Assembly (NCBI GenBank): GCA_020849275.1
Contig: JADLGO010000028.1
Span: 17,752-81,751 of the forward strand
Source of the DNA: Chthonomonadales bacterium
Lineage (GTDB): Bacteria; Armatimonadota; Chthonomonadetes; Chthonomonadales; CAJBBX01
Length of the DNA stretch: 64,000 nucleotides
Reading direction: 5' to 3'
Under the pieces are notes generated by a model. The model was not told the DNA's origin. It did not search any database and saw only the letters and a list, made by a program, of their open reading frames with translations. Shown piece after piece: positions 44,351 to 53,595 of the stretch (positions are counted from its first letter, which is position 1; each line of letters starts with the position of its first letter). A program made the position numbers and the translations under genes.

Positions 44351-47080
44351 TCACCCCTCCGTCGCGCCGGACTCGGCCGACGCCTGTATGGTACCCGCTC
44401 GCGCCGGCTTCGCTCCGGCTGGCGCATCCTGCACACAGCGGAACCCGATGGTCGCGCACCGGTCCAGCCCGGGATAGAGCAACAGGAACTTAGTGTGGCT
44501 GTCGAGCGGTTGGGCGCCGCCGTGCACGTACCAGAGGCTCCCCTTCGCGTCGAAGTAGCTGCCGCCGCGCAGGATGCTGAAGCGCGTGTGCCCGTCGTCG
44601 CGCTCGCTCTCCGTCCACTGCCACACGTTGCCGGCCATGTCGTAGCACCCCCAGGGGCTTCGGCCCGCCGGGTAGGCGCGCACGGGTGTCGTGCCCGCCG
44701 ACTCACCGTTGCAGCGAGCGGGGTCGGGCTCGGCGCCCCACGGCCAGCGGCGGGCGTCGGCGCCCTGCGCCGCGAACTGCCACTCCTCCTCCGTCGGAAG
44801 GCGCTTGCCGGCCCAGCGCGCGTAGGCCCGGGCGTCCTCAAGACCCACGTACACCACGGGATGATCGCGGAGGGCCGCCGGACTGCGCGCCCCGCCCCAG
44901 TGCTTCAGGAAGTTGCGCGGCTCGCGGGGCCGATAGCCGGAGGCCCGAAGGAAGCGCTCGTACTCGCCGTTGGTCACCAGGCACTCGTCCACCCAGAGCG
45001 GCCCGACCTTCACCGGCCCGTAGTCGTGCGTGAGCGTTTCGGCGAACGGGGTGCCCGACAGGAAGTAGGCTCGGCGCTCCGGCGAGCATCCGGGGTCCGG
45101 GTAGCAGCCGCACTCGCGCCGCTCGTGCCGGATCCGCATCTGGACAGCGCCCGCCGGCACATAGACGGCGCCCGCCGGGCGCGCGCCCGCCACAGTCACC
45201 GGGGGCGGCGGATGCGGCGGCAGGGCTGGCGGCGCCGGCGGCGCCGCGTAGGCGGGAGCGACGAGAGGCGCCTTCTCGAGCGCCGCGCGCGCCACGCGCG
45301 CCTGGCGGCTGCCAATGGGGTCGAAGACGACCGCGAAGGCCCCGTAGCGGCCGAGCGTGCCGCGCAACATGCCGGCCGCGTCAATGGAGGCCGGCGCGCC
45401 ACTCCAGAGGTCGATCACGCGCGCGCCGCGCCGCGAAGCGCGCAGCAGCGGCCCCCGCACCGTGGCGCCGGTCCGGTTCACGAGCAGGTACACGTCGGCG
45501 TGCGGGTCGCGCCAGAGGTTCGCGAAGACCCCCGAGCGCGCCGTGGTCCGGCACGGGTCCCAGCCCTCGGAGGAGAGCTGGAACGCGAACGCCCGCATCG
45601 CCGCCGAGGCGCGGTGCCAGAGCGCCTCGTCGCGCGCCTGCCAACCGTTCCACGATCCGAAGATGTTCTCCCAGACGAGCATCCCGCTGCCGTTGAACAG
45701 CGCGGCCTCGATCTCGCCCTCGTGCTCGCGATCCCAGCGGCGCACCTGGTGCTGCATGTGCCGTGGCTCGATCCACTTGAGCTGGAGGATCGACGGTTCC
45801 GGGAAGGTGGGGAGCCACTGCGCCCACGAGGCGCCGCAGACGCTCAACTCCTCCACGAGCGGTTGCCCCTCTGGCTCGAAGGTGACGCCGGGCCGGGCCG
45901 CGTCGACCGCGCCACGGAGCCCGCTCGGCGCAGCCACCATCGTGTCGAGGAAGATGCCGTCGGCGGCCAGTGCTCGCACCATCGAGGCCAGGGCGCGGGA
46001 GTCGTCCATCTTCTCCCGCCGTGTCCCCGTGTCCCACGGGTTGTAGGCCAGGAACACGCGCACGCCTTCGCGGTGCAGGTGGTCCACGACGCGCCGAAGA
46101 CCGGCCAGGCCGCCCGGCATGTCGCGATAGAAGTCGAACTGATTGCGCTGGTCGACGCCGATGCGCGGGTAGGCCTGCCAGAGCACGACCGAGTCGATGC
46201 GGCCGAAGCGCCGGCGCAGGTCGCGCAGAAAGGTCGCCGTGCGGTACACGCGGCGCTCCGCGTCGTACATCGAGCGGTCGTAGAGGAACGCGAAGTAACA
46301 GGTGAAGTCGCGGGTAACCCACCGCATGCTCGGCCGCGAGTAGAGCCGGCGGTCGAGCGGCCCTGGTGCGCGGGCCCCGGCGGCGAGCGCCTCGCGAGCC
46401 GCGGTGCGGCCGCACCCGAGCGCGATCGCGCGCACCTCCCACGAGCCCGGCTCGGGGCCAAACGTGGCGTCCTGGCCGATGATCAGGTTGGCCCACTCGT
46501 GCTTCGCGTCGAACGAGGGTACGGTCAGCGAGGCGCGCAGAGTGTGCCACGCACCGTCACGCGGGACATCAACCGACGCGAAGACACCGGACCAGCCAAC
46601 CCAGCGAGATGTGGCCGCGTCCATCCGATCGATGGCGAAACCGACGCGGCCGTTGCCGGCCAGCCATCGTGCCTCGATCGTGAGGGTTACGTGCTCGCCG
46701 GGCGCCAGCGCCAGTCGCCTGCCCTCGTCGAGCCCGATGCGGATCCACGCCCGCTCCCCGCGGTAGTCCACGCGAAAGCGTTCCGGCACGGGGTGGGCGC
46801 GCGCCTCACGGCGCAGGCTCCGCACCGCGCCCAGCCAGCGCGCGCGGTCCGCGCCTCGCGCGGGCGCGCGAATGCTGCTACCGTTGGTCTCAAGCGCACC
46901 CTCGGGCAACCAGGAGACCGCGAAACGCGCGTCCACGCCGTCGGGCGTCCAGGCGAGGGCGTGCTGTGAGAGCTGCCGCGCGTCGGGTGGGCTGGCACCG
47001 CCCACCGCGACTGCGGCGGCGAGCGTGCCCGCCGCAAGCCCGGCGGCGAGCCCCGAGGGAAGACAAGGCACTAGACGCAT
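44351..47080 (-). CDS. Glycosidase-like TIM barrel fused to an FGE-sulfatase-like domain lacking catalytic cysteines
   Basis: A 909-residue exported protein. Residues 1-30 are a signal peptide. A beta-sandwich (40-215) is followed by a barrel at about 250-560: RIDSVVLWQAYPRIGVDQRN, VFLAYNPWDTGTRREKMDD and DGIFLDTMVAAPSG, which resembles alpha-galactosidase-like barrels. A Pro-rich linker (PPAPPALPPHPPPP) leads to a SUMF1/FGE-like domain (about 635-890): GAVYVPAGAVQM, RLPTEEEWQFAAQG, CYDMAGNVWQWTESE and TIGFRCV. The segment after RGGSYF, where FGE has its two copper-binding cysteines, has none, so formylglycine formation is unlikely; a sugar-binding or EgtB-like role is more probable. The start overlaps the PhyH stop by ten bases. 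Confidence 0.7.
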   Translation of the reverse strand: MRLVPCLPSGLAAGLAAGTLAAAVAVGGASPPDARQLSQHALAWTPDGVDARFAVSWLPEGALETNGSSIRAPARGADRARWLGAVRSLRREARAHPVPERFRVDYRGERAWIRIGLDEGRRLALAPGEHVTLTIEARWLAGNGRVGFAIDRMDAATSRWVGWSGVFASVDVPRDGAWHTLRASLTVPSFDAKHEWANLIIGQDATFGPEPGSWEVRAIALGCGRTAAREALAAGARAPGPLDRRLYSRPSMRWVTRDFTCYFAFLYDRSMYDAERRVYRTATFLRDLRRRFGRIDSVVLWQAYPRIGVDQRNQFDFYRDMPGGLAGLRRVVDHLHREGVRVFLAYNPWDTGTRREKMDDSRALASMVRALAADGIFLDTMVAAPSGLRGAVDAARPGVTFEPEGQPLVEELSVCGASWAQWLPTFPEPSILQLKWIEPRHMQHQVRRWDREHEGEIEAALFNGSGMLVWENIFGSWNGWQARDEALWHRASAAMRAFAFQLSSEGWDPCRTTARSGVFANLWRDPHADVYLLVNRTGATVRGPLLRASRRGARVIDLWSGAPASIDAAGMLRGTLGRYGAFAVVFDPIGSRQARVARAALEKAPLVAPAYAAPPAPPALPPHPPPPVTVAGARPAGAVYVPAGAVQMRIRHERRECGCYPDPGCSPERRAYFLSGTPFAETLTHDYGPVKVGPLWVDECLVTNGEYERFLRASGYRPREPRNFLKHWGGARSPAALRDHPVVYVGLEDARAYARWAGKRLPTEEEWQFAAQGADARRWPWGAEPDPARCNGESAGTTPVRAYPAGRSPWGCYDMAGNVWQWTESERDDGHTRFSILRGGSYFDAKGSLWYVHGGAQPLDSHTKFLLLYPGLDRCATIGFRCVQDAPAGAKPARAGTIQASAESGATEG

Positions 47081-47844
47081 CCAGGGTACACCCTCCCCGC
47101 GATGTGAAGGTAGTCCGGCTGTTCCCCTTTGCCGGCGTAGCGCGACGTAGACCGCATGTAGGCGGTCGTGATGGCGCGGCGCGGGTGGGCCGACCGGTTG
47201 GGCGAGGTCTCGTGCAGCACCAGGCTGTGGTGGAAGCTGCAGCTGCCGGCCTTCAGCTCCAGGGCCACCTCGTCGGGCCGGGCCGACATCTCCTCCCAGC
47301 CCTCCGGAACCAGGTGGCTCGTGTTGAGATGGTGATGCGGCAGCGGACCGAGCCTATGGGTGCCGGGCAGGAAGCGCATGCAGCCGTTCTCGAGGGTGGC
47401 GTCGTCGAGCGCCATCCAGCATGTCACGAGCTCCATCGGCTCGATCGGCCAGTACGGCGAGTCCTGGTGGTAGGGCTTGGCGGAGCCGTGGAAGGCCGGC
47501 TTCAGGAGCATCTGATCGGCAAAGAGCTTCAGGTCAGGGCCGAGAAGGTCGCGCACAACCTCGACGATGAATGGATGGCGGGCGTACTCCGCAAACACGG
47601 GATCGTGGCGCGTCAGCTCCCACATCTTGCGAACGCGCAGGGCCGGGTCGAGCTGCTCCGTCTCCGGACGCCCGGCCAACTCGGGCTCCACCTGTATGAA
47701 TTGCGGCGGAAAGCCGACATTACCGTGGACGATCTGGTCGGTGCGCTCCCGCAGCCTGCCCAGCTCGTCGCGCGTGAGCACGCCGTGCATCGGCAGGAAT
47801 CCGTCTCGCCAAAACGCGGTTCTCTGCTCCTCGGTCAGTGCCAT
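47071..47844 (-). CDS. Phytanoyl-CoA dioxygenase (PhyH) family protein
   Basis: A 257-residue Fe(II)/2-oxoglutarate-dependent dioxygenase. The iron ligands are His126 and Asp128 in YHQDSPYWP and His211 in LVLHETSPNRS; Arg217 probably binds 2-oxoglutarate. The N-terminus (LTEEQRTAFWRDGFLPM) is typical of the family. Substrates are diverse small molecules; in a glycan locus it may oxidise a modified sugar or solute. GGGAGAG precedes ATG 47844. The gene is divergent from the glucan phosphorylase; the 222 bases between them show no clear promoter. Confidence 0.88.
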   Translation of the reverse strand: MALTEEQRTAFWRDGFLPMHGVLTRDELGRLRERTDQIVHGNVGFPPQFIQVEPELAGRPETEQLDPALRVRKMWELTRHDPVFAEYARHPFIVEVVRDLLGPDLKLFADQMLLKPAFHGSAKPYHQDSPYWPIEPMELVTCWMALDDATLENGCMRFLPGTHRLGPLPHHHLNTSHLVPEGWEEMSARPDEVALELKAGSCSFHHSLVLHETSPNRSAHPRRAITTAYMRSTSRYAGKGEQPDYLHIAGRVYPGCV

Positions 47845-48066
47845 CGAATCGCTCTCCCTTCGCGGGGTCCAGGGCGCTGCGGCGCGCGGCATGGGTCGAA
47901 CGGACCTCGTTGCGGTGCACGAACCACACCCCATGTTCGCCCCGGCGGCCGGTGCCTCCTCCGGCCGCCCGCAGGGCGAGGCCGGCGATGCGGCGAATAC
48001 TACGCCGCTCGAAACATTGGCGCGCCGACGTGCGTCGAGCCGCCGAACCAGAGAAGGAGTGCCATC

Positions 48067-50580
48067 TTGATCTCGGCATACGGGGATCGGCCCATGCCGG
48101 AGGGCCTCGAGGGACTCACGGAGCTTGCCGTCGACCTGCGCTGGAGTGGAAGCCAGGCGACCGACCGGCTCTGGGAGATGCTCGACCGCGAGGCATGGGA
48201 ACGCACGAACAACCCCTACATGATACTGCAGAACGTGTCGCGCGCCCGCCTGGAGGAGGCCGCGCGCGACGCCCAGCTCAAAGAGGAGATCCGCAGCACG
48301 CTGGCGGAGCGCGAGCGGGCGATGGGCAGGCCGGGGTGGTTCGCGGAGCGCCACGGAGCCGAGGCCATCGGGCCCGTCGCCTACTTCAGCATGGAGTTCG
48401 GCCTCAGCGAGGCGCTCCCCATCTACTCGGGCGGCCTCGGCATTCTCGCCGGCGACCACCTCAAGTCGGCCAGCGACCTGGGCGTGCCGCTGGTGGGCAT
48501 CGGTCTGCTCTATCAGCAGGGCTACTTCCGCCAGATCCTGGCCGCAGACGGCAGCCAGCTCGAGGCCTTCCCCTACAACGACCCCACGAGTCTGCCGGTG
48601 AGCCCCGTCCAGGATCCCGACGGCGGCTGGCTGCGCATCGTCATCCACCTTCCGGGCCGCCGGCTGCTCCTGCGCGTCTGGCAGGCGCGGGTGGGCAGGG
48701 TCCGCCTCTACCTCCTCGACAGCAACGACCCGCTGAACAGCCCGTGGGACCGCGGCATCACGTCGGCCCTCTACGGCGTCGGGCACGAGCGGCGCCTGAT
48801 CCAGGAGATCGTGCTGGGCTTCGGCGGGTGGCGCGCGCTGGAGGAGCTTGGCATCGAGCCCGACGTGTGCCACCTGAACGAAGGGCACGCCGCGTTCGTC
48901 GTTCTTGCCCGTGCGCGCGCGTTCATGGATCGCACCGGGCTGCCGTTCCCCGTGGCCCTGGAGGCCACGCGCGTCGGAAACGTCTTCACCACGCACACGC
49001 CCGTGGCCGCCGGCTTCGACCGATTCGAGCCCGACCTGATTCGCCAGTACGCGCAGGTGTTCGCCGAGACAGTGCGCATGCCGGTCGACGGCCTGCTGGA
49101 CCTCGGTCGCGCGAACCCCGGCACGCCCGATGAGCTGCTCAACATGGCCTACCTCGCCGTCCGCGGCTGCGGCTGCGTCAACGGCGTGAGCACCCTCCAC
49201 GGGCGGGTCAGCCGGCGCATCTTCCTCCCCCTCTTTCCGGGCAGGCCAGAGGCTGAGGTCCCGGTCCATCACGTCACCAACGGCGTTCACGTTCCCTCGT
49301 GGGACTCCCCCGTCGCGGAGGGCCTCTGGAGGCGCGTCTGCAACAGCCACGGGCTGGAGGACGAGCAGGAGCCGCACATGCCGGAGGCCACCGTGAGCGA
49401 CGCCGACCTGTGGCGATGCCGCGGCGAGGCCCGCTGGAAGCTCGTGGAGTACGTGCGCCGACGCCTCCTTCGCCAGGTGCGCGCCCAGGCGCCCGACGAG
49501 GCGACGATCCGGCGCGCCGAGCACGTGCTCGACCGCGACGTGTTGACGCTGGGGTTCGCGCGCCGGTTCGCGCCCTACAAGCGCCCGGGCCTGCTGCTGC
49601 GCGACCGTGAACGCCTGGTCCGCATCCTCTGTGATCCCGCGCGGCCCGTGCAGCTCATCGTCGCCGGCAAGGCGCACCCCAACGACGCGGAGGGGAAGCG
49701 GCTGGTGCAGGAGCTCGCGCTCTTCGCTGCCGAGGAGCGCGTATGCCATCGCGTCGTGTTCCTCGCCGACTACGACATGGCCCTCGCGCAGCACCTGGCC
49801 GGGGGCGTCGACGTCTGGATCAACAACCCGCGCCGCCCGTGGGAGGCCTGCGGCACCAGCGGCATGAAGGTGCTCTGCAACGGCGGGCTTAACCTCTCCG
49901 AGCTCGACGGCTGGTGGGATGAGGCATACAGCCCGGACGTGGGTTGGGCCCTCGGCGACGGCCGCGAGCATACCGAGCCGGAATGGGACGCGCACGAGGC
50001 CGACGAGCTGTACGGCATCCTGGAGCGCGAGGTGGTGCCGGAGTTCTACGACCGCGGCGACGACCACCTGCCCCACACATGGATCGCGCGCGTCCGCGAG
50101 AGCATGTGCCGCCTCACCCCGCGCTACAGCAGCTACCGCATGCTCCGCGAGTACGTGGAGAAGGCCTACCTGCCCGCGGCCCACGCCTACCGGGCCCGCT
50201 CCGCCGACGACGCCCGAATCGCCGTCGAGCTCCAGCAGTGGCGCCAGGAGCTTGCCTCCGGTTGGCGCTCGCTGCGCTTCGCCGATCTGTGCGTCGAGCA
50301 GGACGGCGACTCCTGGCGCTTCAGGGTGGACGTCTACCTCGGCGACATCAAGCCGGACTCGGTGCGGGTCGAGTTGTTTGCCGACGCAGTCGACGCGCGC
50401 GGGCCCTTCACCGAGGTGATGGAGCGCGTTCGGCCGATCACGGGCGCGCGCAACGGCCACGTCTATCAGGCCAGCGCGCCCACCGCGCGGCCGGCCGAGC
50501 ACTACACCCCGCGCATCGTCCCCTACCACCCCGCCGCGCGCGTGCCGCTGGAGGAGACGCACGTCCTCTGGCAGCGGTAG
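48067..50580 (+). CDS. glgP: Alpha-glucan phosphorylase (GT35)
   Basis: An 837-residue phosphorylase that releases glucose 1-phosphate from glycogen or maltodextrin. Landmarks: AYFSMEFGLSEALPIYSGGL, GVPLVGIGLLYQQGYFRQ, VCHLNEGHAAF, VFTTHTPVAAGFDRF, VGFARRFAPYKR-like LTLGFARRFAPYKRPGLLL, and the pyridoxal-phosphate lysine in CGTSGMKVLCNGG (Lys601). It lacks the long eukaryotic regulatory loop and matches the short bacterial type. TTG 48067 is preferred because AAGGAG lies seven bases upstream; ATG 48094 is an alternative. It converges on the PL8 gene with six bases between the stops. Glucose 1-phosphate would feed the pathway ending in the local PFK. Confidence 0.93.
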   Translation: MISAYGDRPMPEGLEGLTELAVDLRWSGSQATDRLWEMLDREAWERTNNPYMILQNVSRARLEEAARDAQLKEEIRSTLAERERAMGRPGWFAERHGAEAIGPVAYFSMEFGLSEALPIYSGGLGILAGDHLKSASDLGVPLVGIGLLYQQGYFRQILAADGSQLEAFPYNDPTSLPVSPVQDPDGGWLRIVIHLPGRRLLLRVWQARVGRVRLYLLDSNDPLNSPWDRGITSALYGVGHERRLIQEIVLGFGGWRALEELGIEPDVCHLNEGHAAFVVLARARAFMDRTGLPFPVALEATRVGNVFTTHTPVAAGFDRFEPDLIRQYAQVFAETVRMPVDGLLDLGRANPGTPDELLNMAYLAVRGCGCVNGVSTLHGRVSRRIFLPLFPGRPEAEVPVHHVTNGVHVPSWDSPVAEGLWRRVCNSHGLEDEQEPHMPEATVSDADLWRCRGEARWKLVEYVRRRLLRQVRAQAPDEATIRRAEHVLDRDVLTLGFARRFAPYKRPGLLLRDRERLVRILCDPARPVQLIVAGKAHPNDAEGKRLVQELALFAAEERVCHRVVFLADYDMALAQHLAGGVDVWINNPRRPWEACGTSGMKVLCNGGLNLSELDGWWDEAYSPDVGWALGDGREHTEPEWDAHEADELYGILEREVVPEFYDRGDDHLPHTWIARVRESMCRLTPRYSSYRMLREYVEKAYLPAAHAYRARSADDARIAVELQQWRQELASGWRSLRFADLCVEQDGDSWRFRVDVYLGDIKPDSVRVELFADAVDARGPFTEVMERVRPITGARNGHVYQASAPTARPAEHYTPRIVPYHPAARVPLEETHVLWQR

Positions 50581-50586
50581 GCCGGC

Positions 50587-52776
50587 TCAGAGCTCGGGCG
50601 CCGCTCCGCCGGGGCGCATCAGGAGGCGGCGCACGCTGCTGCCCGCCTCCTGGCCACCCGGCAGTTGCACGCGCACCCGCGTGACCCCGTCCGGCCCCGC
50701 CACGCACCCCTCGCCCTGCCACCGGCCCGCCACGCCAACGGTCACGATCACCGGCCGCGCCTCGGCGCTCGCGACCGCCAGCGCCAGCCGGCCATGGCCC
50801 GGCCGCGCCAGCAGCAGGCACGGCACATCGACCGTGAGCGCGCCCTGGCCTTCCGCCTCAAGCCCGCCGGGCTCGTGGAAGGCAGCGGCGACAACCCCGC
50901 TCCGCACGTGCAGCGCCGCCTGGACCTTCGGCGTGTTGACCAGCACACGGACCGGGCCCAGGCCATGCATCCGCGCCATCCCCGCTGCCGTCGTTCGCGG
51001 CAGTACAAGGTAGGCGTAGGTCGAGGCCTGCCCCGACGGCCGGTCGCCGTGGTCCACCCAGGCGCTGAAGACCTCCCGCTCCTGACGACCCGCCGCCGCC
51101 ACGCCGATATCGGTCCAGTCACCGACCTGAACCTCGCGGGCCACCGTGACCTGCCCCGGCCCCGCGAACCGGTAGCCGACGCCGTCGTGCCAGGCCCACG
51201 CCGGTCCACCCAGGGCGCGGCGACCGGCGATCAGCGGCCCCGTCTGGCCGCTCGTAAAGACCTCGCCGCGCACCAGACACTGCTCCACCGACGTCAGCAC
51301 CGGGTTCGACGTGCCGCAGGCGATCCCCGCGCCCAGACAGAGCACGCAGTCGTCGAAAAAGCACCAGGCCTTGCGCGCGCGCAAGCCACCGCGCTCAAGG
51401 TGCATCGAGGCCAGCCCGCTCCGCCCGTCCGATACCCCGCCAGCCCACTCCTCCGCGCCCCGCACCTGCACCCGCGTCGGAACGAGCGGGGCCGGCTCCT
51501 GCTCGCATGTCGTGCCGGGCACCCGACGCCAGTCCCAGGCGGGGAAGATGTCGCGGTACTCCTCGCCCGTCCGCATCAGGTACATGCAGCCGTCGGCCAG
51601 GTGGTGCGAGCGCCGGTTCTCGCCGTTGATGTAACCGTCCGTGTTGAGGGTGCGCCGGGAGAACATGCGGGCCGACGCGTAGAACCCGGGTCGGTGGTGC
51701 ACCATGAAGTCGGACTTCCAGAAGTGCCGGTTGCCGACGAGGGGCCGCGCACCCCGCTCGCCGCGCAGCCGTCGCGCGAAAGCGGCATAGCGCGACCGGT
51801 CGGGTCCCGGCAGCCCCGCCAGCGCGTCGAGCGCCACGGCCAGGGAGACGGCGTCCTCCCCCGGCCGCGTGATCTGGCGTCCGATGGCGCCGTAGTCGAA
51901 GACGCGCCCGCGGATCATCCACTGCTCGCCGTCCAGGAGATAGCGCGAGAGAACCGACAGCGGCGCGCGAGAGCAGGCGAAGCGCGTGCCGTGCGCGTAG
52001 GCGACGCACCGGGCACAGTCGACGGCGAACCCGAGACCGTAGCCGCCCGAGTAGAGCAGGGACCCGTGCTGATGGAAGCTCCAGTCCGCCTGCACGCCCT
52101 CCTGGCCGGGAGGTGCGACGCGCATTTCGCGATAAACGCCATCGAACGCCTCCCGCACCGCCACCGCGTCGCCCTCGATGCACCCGCGCATCACCTGGTT
52201 CACCGCGCCCCACACCAGGTTCTGCCCGGTCCACCGCCGCCACGCTCCGCGCCGCAGGATCTCCATCGCCTTCACCGTCTGCGTCGGCGGCAGTCGAGCA
52301 TCGAGCAACAGGAGGATCTCGCCGAGCGCCTTCGGCGTGCCGATCTCGTTGTGCCACCAGTTGGGGTTGCGCGGGTCACGCGCGAGCCAGAGGGCCACCG
52401 CCCGCCCGGTCCGCTCGCGGAGCCCGGGATCGCCCTCGAGCGGCTGACCCGGGGCGCGCAGCGCCCGGGCCATCACCCGCGCGCGCGCGAGATGCTCGGC
52501 GGCCTTCCAGTTGGATCGTGCGTCGTCGGCGTAGTCCACGTCCGGCCAGGAGCCGTCGTCGGCCATCGCGTCCATTGCTCGTCGCGCGGCCGCGGCAAGG
52601 CGATGGGCCTCGTCGGCGTCTCGCGGAAGCAGCCATTGAACGAGGCGCTCGCGGACGGTCCGCAGGTCCCGCGCAACTCCGTCGTCGGCCACTGGCTCCT
52701 GCCGCGGTTGCGGCCGCGCGGCCACCAGCAGCGCGGCCGCCAGCGCCGCCATGCCCACCCCGAAGCCAACCGTCAT
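50587..52776 (-). CDS. Polysaccharide lyase family 8 (PL8) enzyme
   Basis: A 729-residue exported lyase that would cleave uronic-acid-containing polymers by beta-elimination (hyaluronate, chondroitin or xanthan). Residues 1-22 are a signal peptide (MTVGFGVGMAALAAALLVAA). The alpha/alpha-toroid has the expected catalytic blocks: NWWHNEIGTPKALG (Asn), DWSFHQHGSLLYSGGYG (His and Tyr), and NGENRRSHHLADG (Arg/Glu). The beta-sandwich half follows from about 380. It is close to the 650-800 residues usual for the family. The substrate cannot be separated by sight. It is 18 bases downstream of the cysteine-rich protein. Confidence 0.88.
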   Translation of the reverse strand: MTVGFGVGMAALAAALLVAARPQPRQEPVADDGVARDLRTVRERLVQWLLPRDADEAHRLAAAARRAMDAMADDGSWPDVDYADDARSNWKAAEHLARARVMARALRAPGQPLEGDPGLRERTGRAVALWLARDPRNPNWWHNEIGTPKALGEILLLLDARLPPTQTVKAMEILRRGAWRRWTGQNLVWGAVNQVMRGCIEGDAVAVREAFDGVYREMRVAPPGQEGVQADWSFHQHGSLLYSGGYGLGFAVDCARCVAYAHGTRFACSRAPLSVLSRYLLDGEQWMIRGRVFDYGAIGRQITRPGEDAVSLAVALDALAGLPGPDRSRYAAFARRLRGERGARPLVGNRHFWKSDFMVHHRPGFYASARMFSRRTLNTDGYINGENRRSHHLADGCMYLMRTGEEYRDIFPAWDWRRVPGTTCEQEPAPLVPTRVQVRGAEEWAGGVSDGRSGLASMHLERGGLRARKAWCFFDDCVLCLGAGIACGTSNPVLTSVEQCLVRGEVFTSGQTGPLIAGRRALGGPAWAWHDGVGYRFAGPGQVTVAREVQVGDWTDIGVAAAGRQEREVFSAWVDHGDRPSGQASTYAYLVLPRTTAAGMARMHGLGPVRVLVNTPKVQAALHVRSGVVAAAFHEPGGLEAEGQGALTVDVPCLLLARPGHGRLALAVASAEARPVIVTVGVAGRWQGEGCVAGPDGVTRVRVQLPGGQEAGSSVRRLLMRPGGAAPEL

Positions 52777-52794
52777 GCCTGGCCCTCCCGCCGC

Positions 52795-53376
52795 CTACCC
52801 GGCAAGCGTCGCCACGAACGTGCACGGCCGCTCACCACCGGTGGAGAGCGCGGAGGATCGCACGCGCACCGAGAGCTCGCGACCGAGCGCGACCCGCAGG
52901 TGGTGCCTCACGTGGCCGGCGCAACACATGCAGTAGGTGATCGAGATCGTCTCCGTGACGCCGGGAATGCAGGAGCAGCGGTAGGGCCCGTTCCCCTCCG
53001 GCTGGAAGCGGACGAGCAGCGTGCCGTCCGCCTGACGCGTAACGCCGTTCCCGAAGACGAACCGGGCCTCGTTGGCCGCGCGAACGCGGTCCTCCAGGGT
53101 CGCGTTCTCGCGTGCGATGCTCCGGGAGACCTGATGGCGCTTGCCGCCGAGGCAGCACGCGCATGCCTGGCGAACCGCCTGCCGCTCCTCCTCGCCCAGA
53201 AGGAGGTCCATTCGCTCCATCGCACCCTTCCACCAGGCTGCCCTTGCCTCTGGCGTCGCCTTCCTCTGAATGGCCTCGCCGCCTTCGAGCACGCGCGCGG
53301 CGACCTCCGGCGGCACGTCGGCCTCCTCCATCCGCGTAGCCAGCCTCTCAATGCTGCCCTGTTCGTACCTGCCCAT
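52795..53376 (-). CDS. Cysteine-rich cytoplasmic protein of unknown function
   Basis: A 193-residue protein with nine cysteines in clusters: CACC at 72-75, CSC at 134-136, CMCC at 149-152, and Cys185. The pattern, with His155, His158 and His159 after the third cluster, could build two metal sites. A helical N-terminal half (EVAARVLEGGEAIQRKA; ARAAWWKGAMERMDLLLG) precedes a beta-rich C-terminal half. There is no signal peptide. GGAGGAG precedes the ATG. I do not recognise the family. It lies directly upstream of the PL8 gene and divergent from the large GH172. Confidence 0.65.
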   Translation of the reverse strand: MGRYEQGSIERLATRMEEADVPPEVAARVLEGGEAIQRKATPEARAAWWKGAMERMDLLLGEEERQAVRQACACCLGGKRHQVSRSIARENATLEDRVRAANEARFVFGNGVTRQADGTLLVRFQPEGNGPYRCSCIPGVTETISITYCMCCAGHVRHHLRVALGRELSVRVRSSALSTGGERPCTFVATLAG

Positions 53377-53595
53377 CGCTGCACTCCTCCCGCCGGCCCG
53401 AGGTAGCCCGAGGCGCGGGCTCCGTGCCCCTCACTTCGGGGTGAGAAGCCGGCCTCCTGCCGCGTCGAGCGCGGTTCGGCAAGGAGTTCGGGCGCCGGCG
53501 GGCGTATGTGATCGGTGAGCGCGCCGGCCATGGCGCCGCAACGGCGCACGTGCGCCAGCGTACCGCGACACCGAATCGCTCCGGAGGGACACGAC

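Noticed and set aside
48044..48059. Sixteen-base repeat GCCGCCGAACCAGAGA also present near 6178
   Set aside because: In a GC-rich window of this size a shared 16-mer is expected by chance about half the time, and the two copies lie in different contexts.
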